Part shown: one piece after another, positions 24,940 through 28,198 of the stretch
Layout of the letters: each line of letters opens with the position of its first letter
Position numbering within the stretch: the stretch's first letter is position 1
From: Chloroflexota bacterium
GTDB lineage: Bacteria > Chloroflexota > Anaerolineae > Anaerolineales > Villigracilaceae
Direction: 5' to 3'
Assembly (NCBI GenBank): GCA_016191985.1
Contig: JACPVB010000031.1
Span: 1 to 28,198, forward strand
DNA length: 28,198 bases
The notes under the pieces: generated by a model
The model's database searches: none
The model's input: the letters and a program-made list of their open reading frames with translations, nothing else
Told to the model about the DNA's origin: nothing
Program-made: the position numbers and the translations under genes

Positions 24940-25025
24940 TGTCATTGCGAGAGCGGCGCTTTTCCGCTCGAAGCAATCCCCAATTACCAGGCGATTGCTT
25001 CGTCGTTCCACTCCTCGCAATGACA
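24940..25025. repeat. CATTGCGAG-type palindromic element between nuoM and nuoN
   Basis: TGTCATTGCGAG at 24940-24951 is the exact reverse complement of CTCGCAATGACA at 25014-25025, and CGAAGCAATC at 24969-24978 of GATTGCTTCG at 24993-25002. A small extra stem AGCGG with CCGCT sits in the left half. The element starts on the first base after the nuoM stop and ends 15 bases before the nuoN ATG. Similar palindromes are, to my knowledge, scattered through many unrelated bacterial genomes. Confidence 0.9.
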
Positions 25026-25040
25026 TAAAACGGAGCGTTC

Positions 25041-26483
25041 ATGACGCAACCTCAACTTACAGACTTCTACACAATTCTCCCGTTCACCATCCTTGTCGTG
25101 TGGGCGTGTCTGCTTTTACTTGCCGACCTTTTCATCCCAAAAGGCCGCAAAGGCATCACCGCATTTCTCGCGGCCTTTGGCCTGGCAGGGACAATGGGCT
25201 ACGCCATCACCCAGGCCAGTTTATCCAGCACTGGCTTTAGCGGCATGGTCTATCTTGATGGCTTCTCCACCTATGCCAACATTCTTCTGCTTATCAGTGG
25301 TCTGCTCGGCATTGCCGTTGCATACGGATACAACCAGCGCATGGGCATCGAACGCGGCGAATATTACACCCTCCTGCTCTTCAGCGTCAGCGGCATGATG
25401 CTCATGGCGCAGGCCGCCGACCTCATCATCATCTTTCTCGCGCTCGAGTTGCTGTCCATCCCCCTGTACGTTCTGGCTGCCTTCACCCGCAAACTGGAAT
25501 CAGAAGAAGCGGGCGTCAAATACTTTTTGCTTGGCGCGTTCGCCACGGGATTTGTCGTTTACGGGACTGCGCTCGTCTACGGCGCGACGGGGAACACCTC
25601 CCTGACCGGTATCTTCCTCGCCGCCTCAAACGGGACCTCCGGCCTGCTCCTGACCATTGGGGCTGCTCTCATCCTCGTCGGTTTTGGCTTCAAGGTTGCC
25701 GCAGTCCCCTTCCACATGTGGACCCCGGACGTGTATCAGGGTGCACCCACCTCGGTGACAGCGTTCATGTCTTCGGGCGCAAAGATCGCGGGCTTCGTCG
25801 CCTTGCTGCGTGTGTTTGCCACAGCCTTCCCATCCATCTCCGCAGACATGACCGATATCCTCTGGGCTTTGTCTGCCGTTACGATGATCGTCGGTAACTT
25901 CGTCGCCATTTCGCAAACCAATATCAAACGGATGCTGGCATATTCAAGCATCGCACATGCGGGTTATATCCTCATGGCCTTCGTTCCGTATGGAAATAAA
26001 GATGTTGTGTCCGTTTCGATTGCGGCTGGCTTGTTCTACCTGTTGACCTACGTGCTGACAAATTTCGGCGCATGGGCAGTTGTTATCTCCCTCGAAAAAG
26101 CCGAAGGCAAAGGACTCGAACTCAACGATTTTGCGGGCCTCTCAAAGAAATATCCCGCCCTCGCTGCTGCCATGACTGTCTTCATGCTTTCGTTCATCGG
26201 TTTCCCGCCCACCCTCGGCATGGTCGGCAAGTTCTATCTCTTCCGCGCCGTCATCGCCGGCGGATTCAACGGCCTCGCCATCCTAGGCGTGGTGACCTCG
26301 CTCATCTCCGCTTACTACTACCTGCGGGTTGTCGTCAACATGTACATGCGCGAAGGTGACCCTGTCACTGAGCGCGAACCCGGCCTGGCCTTCACCACCA
26401 CATTTACAGCCGTTGCCACCGTAGTTCTCAGCTTCGTCCCGCAGTGGCTGTTCCTGTTGGCAAGCACAGCTCTATTGAGATAA
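25041..26483 (+). CDS. nuoN: NADH-quinone oxidoreductase subunit N
   Basis: 480 aa, about 14 membrane helices; last antiporter-like subunit and last gene of the operon. Glu136 lies in IIFLALELLSIPLYVLAAF and Lys218 in GFGFKVAAVPFHMWTPDVYQG, followed by APTSVTAFMSSGAKIAGF and the IKRMLAYSSIAHAGYILM segment. SD GGAG lies 7 bases before ATG 25041, in the motif CGGAGCGTTCATGACG, nearly identical to that of nuoG. The tRNA-Lys promoter begins 6 bases after its stop, and I see no terminator between them. Confidence 0.96.
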   Translation: MTQPQLTDFYTILPFTILVVWACLLLLADLFIPKGRKGITAFLAAFGLAGTMGYAITQASLSSTGFSGMVYLDGFSTYANILLLISGLLGIAVAYGYNQRMGIERGEYYTLLLFSVSGMMLMAQAADLIIIFLALELLSIPLYVLAAFTRKLESEEAGVKYFLLGAFATGFVVYGTALVYGATGNTSLTGIFLAASNGTSGLLLTIGAALILVGFGFKVAAVPFHMWTPDVYQGAPTSVTAFMSSGAKIAGFVALLRVFATAFPSISADMTDILWALSAVTMIVGNFVAISQTNIKRMLAYSSIAHAGYILMAFVPYGNKDVVSVSIAAGLFYLLTYVLTNFGAWAVVISLEKAEGKGLELNDFAGLSKKYPALAAAMTVFMLSFIGFPPTLGMVGKFYLFRAVIAGGFNGLAILGVVTSLISAYYYLRVVVNMYMREGDPVTEREPGLAFTTTFTAVATVVLSFVPQWLFLLASTALLR

Positions 26484-26489
26484 ATTTTG

Positions 26490-26517
26490 TTGACAGTCTT
26501 TTTCTTTGCGGTATAAT
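26490..26517 (+). promoter_or_regulatory. Strong promoter of tRNA-Lys
   Basis: Consensus TTGACA at 26490-26495 and consensus TATAAT at 26512-26517 with a 16-base spacer. The start point would be near 26524, about 12 bases before the mature tRNA. Confidence 0.85.
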
Positions 26518-26535
26518 CGCCGACGCAGTAAAAAC

Positions 26536-26607
26536 GGCTCCGTAGCTCAATGGCAGAGCAAGCGCCTCTTAAGCGTTAGGTTCTCAGTTCGACCCTGAGC
26601 GGAGTCA
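26536..26607 (+). tRNA. tRNA-Lys (anticodon CUU)
   Basis: 72 nt folding as a complete cloverleaf: acceptor stem GGCTCCG with CGGAGTC (one G-U pair), D stem GCTC with GAGC, anticodon stem AGCGC with GCGTT around loop CTCTTAA (anticodon CTT), variable loop AGGTT, T stem CTCAG with CTGAG around TTCGACC, discriminator A. The 3' CCA is not encoded (ACAAA follows), so it must be added by the CCA enzyme. Confidence 0.96.
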
Positions 26608-26613
26608 CAAAAT

Positions 26614-26648
26614 AGGCTCATGTTTCAAAAACATGAGCCTTGTCGTTT
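26614..26648 (+). terminator. Hairpin terminator of tRNA-Lys
   Basis: AGGCTCATGTTT at 26614-26625 pairs perfectly over 12 bp with AAACATGAGCCT at 26629-26640 around a 3-nt loop and is followed by TGTCGTTT. The T-run is poor, but the stem is strong and directly follows the tRNA. Confidence 0.7.
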
Positions 26649-26697
26649 AAGCCATATCGATAAAAGTCATGATCCCGGCGGTTCTTATGAAGGCAAA

Positions 26698-27141
26698 ATG
26701 AAGAAATGTGATCACTGTAAACAATATAAGGATGAGGAAGCCTTCGCCTGGAGATGGAAAGCCCTTGGAATTAGGCAGAAGACTTGTCGTGACTGTAGGA
26801 AATACTTCAACAAGAAATGGTATGAAGGGGATGCAAAACAGCGACATTTGAAGAACGTCAAGGAGAGAAAGGATGCAACCCGCCAGGTAGCAAGAGAATA
26901 TGTGTGGAATTACCTTTCCACCCATCCTTGCGAACGATGTGGTGAGTCTGATCCTGTAGTCCTGGAGTTTCACCATAATGGAGGAAAGGAAAGAGCGGTT
27001 GATGTGATGGCCTCCAATGGGTATCCAGTTGCCAAGATTCAAACAGAAATAGATAAGTGCACTGTATTGTGTGCCAACTGTCACCGCCGATTGACAATGA
27101 AAGAAAGAGGTTGGTTTAGAGGAAGGAAACAAGGCGCATGA
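26698..27141 (+). CDS. Zinc-ribbon HNH endonuclease-like protein
   Basis: 147 aa from ATG 26698. This start is chosen because GAAGG lies upstream and the in-frame ATG at 26620 falls inside the tRNA terminator. Residues 4-33 form a zinc knuckle (CDHC at 4-7 and CRDC at 30-33). Residues 78-129 form the HNH core: CERC (78-81), the paired His of EFHHNGG (His92, His93) and CANCHRR (Cys125, Asn127, Cys128, His129). HNH proteins of this size are DNA nucleases found in phages, mobile elements and as free-standing bacterial genes; substrate and biological role here are unknown. It is preceded by a tRNA gene, a common landing site for mobile DNA, but no integrase or att repeat is visible. Confidence 0.85.
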   Translation: MKKCDHCKQYKDEEAFAWRWKALGIRQKTCRDCRKYFNKKWYEGDAKQRHLKNVKERKDATRQVAREYVWNYLSTHPCERCGESDPVVLEFHHNGGKERAVDVMASNGYPVAKIQTEIDKCTVLCANCHRRLTMKERGWFRGRKQGA

Positions 27142-27190
27142 GTTTTGCTCCGCGCCTTTGAGATAAGGATTTAGGGGATGATTAGCCTGT

Positions 27191-27922
27191 CTAAAATTTT
27201 CCCAGAATCCACACAATCAATGGCGCAATAGCCAGCGCAGGGAGAAAATTCCCCGCGCGGATTTTTTTGATCTCCAGCAGGCTGCTAATCGCCAGGCCGA
27301 GCAGGATCACGCCGCCGGTTGCGGTCAATTCCAGGATATGTGGATCAGTCTGCGCGACTTCCATTCCACTGGACGTGGCAAAGGCGTTTGCAACCTGCAT
27401 CGCGGCGAGACTGATTCCGCCTTGAAAGATAAATACGGTTAACGAAGAGAACAACACCCCCACGCCCAGGGTAGATGCAAAGGCCATGGCTGCAAAACCA
27501 TCCAAAACAGATTTGACAGCCAATAGATTGTAGTCGCCGCTCAAACCGTCATTGATCGAGCCGACGATGGTCATGGGACCGATGCAGAAGAGCAGGGAAG
27601 CGGTCAGGAAGCCGCGCACGAAATTTGAACCTGAATCTGTTTTCGTATCATGAGAGAAGCGCGCTTCAAGCACCTGCCCAAGATGCTGGATGCGATCCTC
27701 GATCCTCCACCATTCGCCCAGCAGACTTCCAATCAACAAAGCGCCCAGCACGATCAGCGGATTTTGAGTTTTCAGAAACATTTGCAGTCCCATGGCGGCG
27801 GTGAAGAGTCCCAAGCCCGCAATGACAGTGGCCTTGAGTTTTTCAGGGATGCGCGAGCCAAAGAACAGGCCGATGGTCCCGCCGATCAATACAGTGGCAA
27901 CGTTGATGAAAGTTCCGGTCAT
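27191..27922 (-). CDS. DUF554 family membrane protein
   Basis: 243 aa, about seven membrane helices, of the DUF554 (YdfK/YqgA-like) family. Recognised by the opening TGTFINVATVLIGGTIGLFFG, the central FVRGFLTASLLFCIGPMTIVGSINDGLSGDY and AVKSVLDGFAAMAFASTLGVGVLFS. Function is unknown; a transport role is often suggested but unproven. SD AGGAAGCC lies immediately before ATG 27922 on the minus strand, and TATATT at 27939-27934 could be a -10, giving a very short leader. It converges with the HNH gene, 49 bases apart, and is in the same direction as the adenosyltransferase upstream. Confidence 0.9.
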   Translation of the reverse strand: MTGTFINVATVLIGGTIGLFFGSRIPEKLKATVIAGLGLFTAAMGLQMFLKTQNPLIVLGALLIGSLLGEWWRIEDRIQHLGQVLEARFSHDTKTDSGSNFVRGFLTASLLFCIGPMTIVGSINDGLSGDYNLLAVKSVLDGFAAMAFASTLGVGVLFSSLTVFIFQGGISLAAMQVANAFATSSGMEVAQTDPHILELTATGGVILLGLAISSLLEIKKIRAGNFLPALAIAPLIVWILGKF

Positions 27923-27938
27923 GGCTTCCTTTGAATAT

Positions 27939-27971
27939 AGACTTCGGAAGTCTCAAAGACTTCCGAAGTCT
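27939..27971. repeat. 15-bp inverted repeat with self-palindromic arms
   Basis: AGACTTCGGAAGTCT at 27939-27953 is the exact reverse complement of AGACTTCCGAAGTCT at 27957-27971 around a 3-nt loop. Each arm is itself a palindrome around its central base. It fills most of the gap between the adenosyltransferase stop and the DUF554 start; as RNA it could act as a terminator-like or barrier hairpin, but there is no T-run. Confidence 0.85.
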
Positions 27972-27975
27972 GGTT

Positions 27976-28198
27976 TTACGATTTTGCCAGCGAAGTCTTC
28001 TTCCCCGCGTTTTGATTCTCCAGAATTTCAAGCACAAAACACAAAGACGACAATCGGTTCAAATAACGCTGCAAATCCGGGTTGGATATTTCCTCTTCGT
28101 CGAAGAGACTCACCACGCGCCGCTCTGCCCTGCGGATGATGGCGCGCGCCAGCGAAAGCGCCGCTCCGCCAAGCGTATCACCTGGCAAAATGAATTCC
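27976..28198 (-). CDS. Cob(I)alamin adenosyltransferase, PduO type (partial, N-terminus outside window)
   Basis: The last 74 codons of a gene entering from the right edge; the frame is open to the last base and reads EFILPGDTLGGAALSLARAI, so the in-frame TTG at 28188 is not the start. The C-terminal signature of the PduO/MMAB family is clear: IIRRAERRVVSL, then ISNPDLQRYLNRLSSLCFVL. By family knowledge it transfers the adenosyl group of ATP to cob(I)alamin to make coenzyme B12. The tail after LEILEN is Lys/Ser-rich and typical. About 110-120 N-terminal residues, including the ATP-binding part, lie outside the window. Confidence 0.9.
   Translation of the reverse strand, partial: EFILPGDTLGGAALSLARAIIRRAERRVVSLFDEEEISNPDLQRYLNRLSSLCFVLEILENQNAGKKTSLAKS

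Noticed and set aside
26620..26697. Longer HNH protein start at ATG 26620
   Set aside because: That ATG lies in the tRNA terminator hairpin, and the added residues have no zinc-ribbon character; ATG 26698 has a nearby SD.

Overview
The window looks like a chromosomal piece of a Chloroflexota bacterium, most likely class Anaerolineae. This is an inference from the long Thr/Pro-rich linkers after single membrane anchors, the form of the primary sigma factor, the fused glycyl-tRNA synthetase and the complete A-to-N complex I cluster; no rRNA is present to confirm it. Everything here was read by eye, without database searches.

Layout. (1) Positions 1-2452 are a small, AT-richer accessory island: the tail of a probable antitoxin, a Doc/Fic toxin gene whose last 18 codons are out of frame by one base, a broken TIR-domain fragment, and an intact single-pass membrane protein joining a SEFIR/TIR effector domain, a long charged coiled coil and a formylglycine-generating-enzyme-like (C-type-lectin fold) domain. 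(2) Positions 2500-11200 are housekeeping genes: fused glycyl-tRNA synthetase (glyQS), a small secreted peptide, a TPR-membrane-thioredoxin protein, DNA primase (dnaG) and the primary sigma factor (rpoD). (3) Positions 11466-26483 hold all fourteen complex I genes in order nuoA-B-C-D-E-F-G-H-I-J-K-L-M-N, on one strand and probably one transcript. (4) The right end has a tRNA-Lys(CUU) behind a near-consensus promoter, a zinc-ribbon HNH protein, and on the minus strand a DUF554 membrane protein and the C-terminal end of a PduO-type cobalamin adenosyltransferase that runs off the window.

The most unusual signal is not a gene. Nearly every gap between core genes, and several places inside glyQS and one inside nuoL, carry short degenerate tandem repeats with a strict period (7 nt mostly; also 8, 9 and 15 nt) or perfect inverted repeats. 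The dnaG leader is five heptamers running exactly into its ATG. The glyQS promoter and leader are ten heptad-phased units also ending at the ATG, with the -10 box inside them. The linker joining the alpha and beta parts of GlyQS is encoded by a heptamer inverted repeat followed by what looks like a fossil ribosome-binding site. The same heptamer, in the other orientation, encodes an extra charged loop in NuoL. This resembles the heptanucleotide STRR repeats known from cyanobacteria, but here it reaches into promoters, leaders and essential coding sequence.

Functionally, complex I (14 subunits, with the NADH-oxidising NuoEFG module) gives NADH:quinone oxidoreduction and proton pumping; dnaG and rpoD form the familiar macromolecular-synthesis pair; the island at the left is a candidate sensor-effector defence or conflict locus in which the neighbouring genes have decayed.
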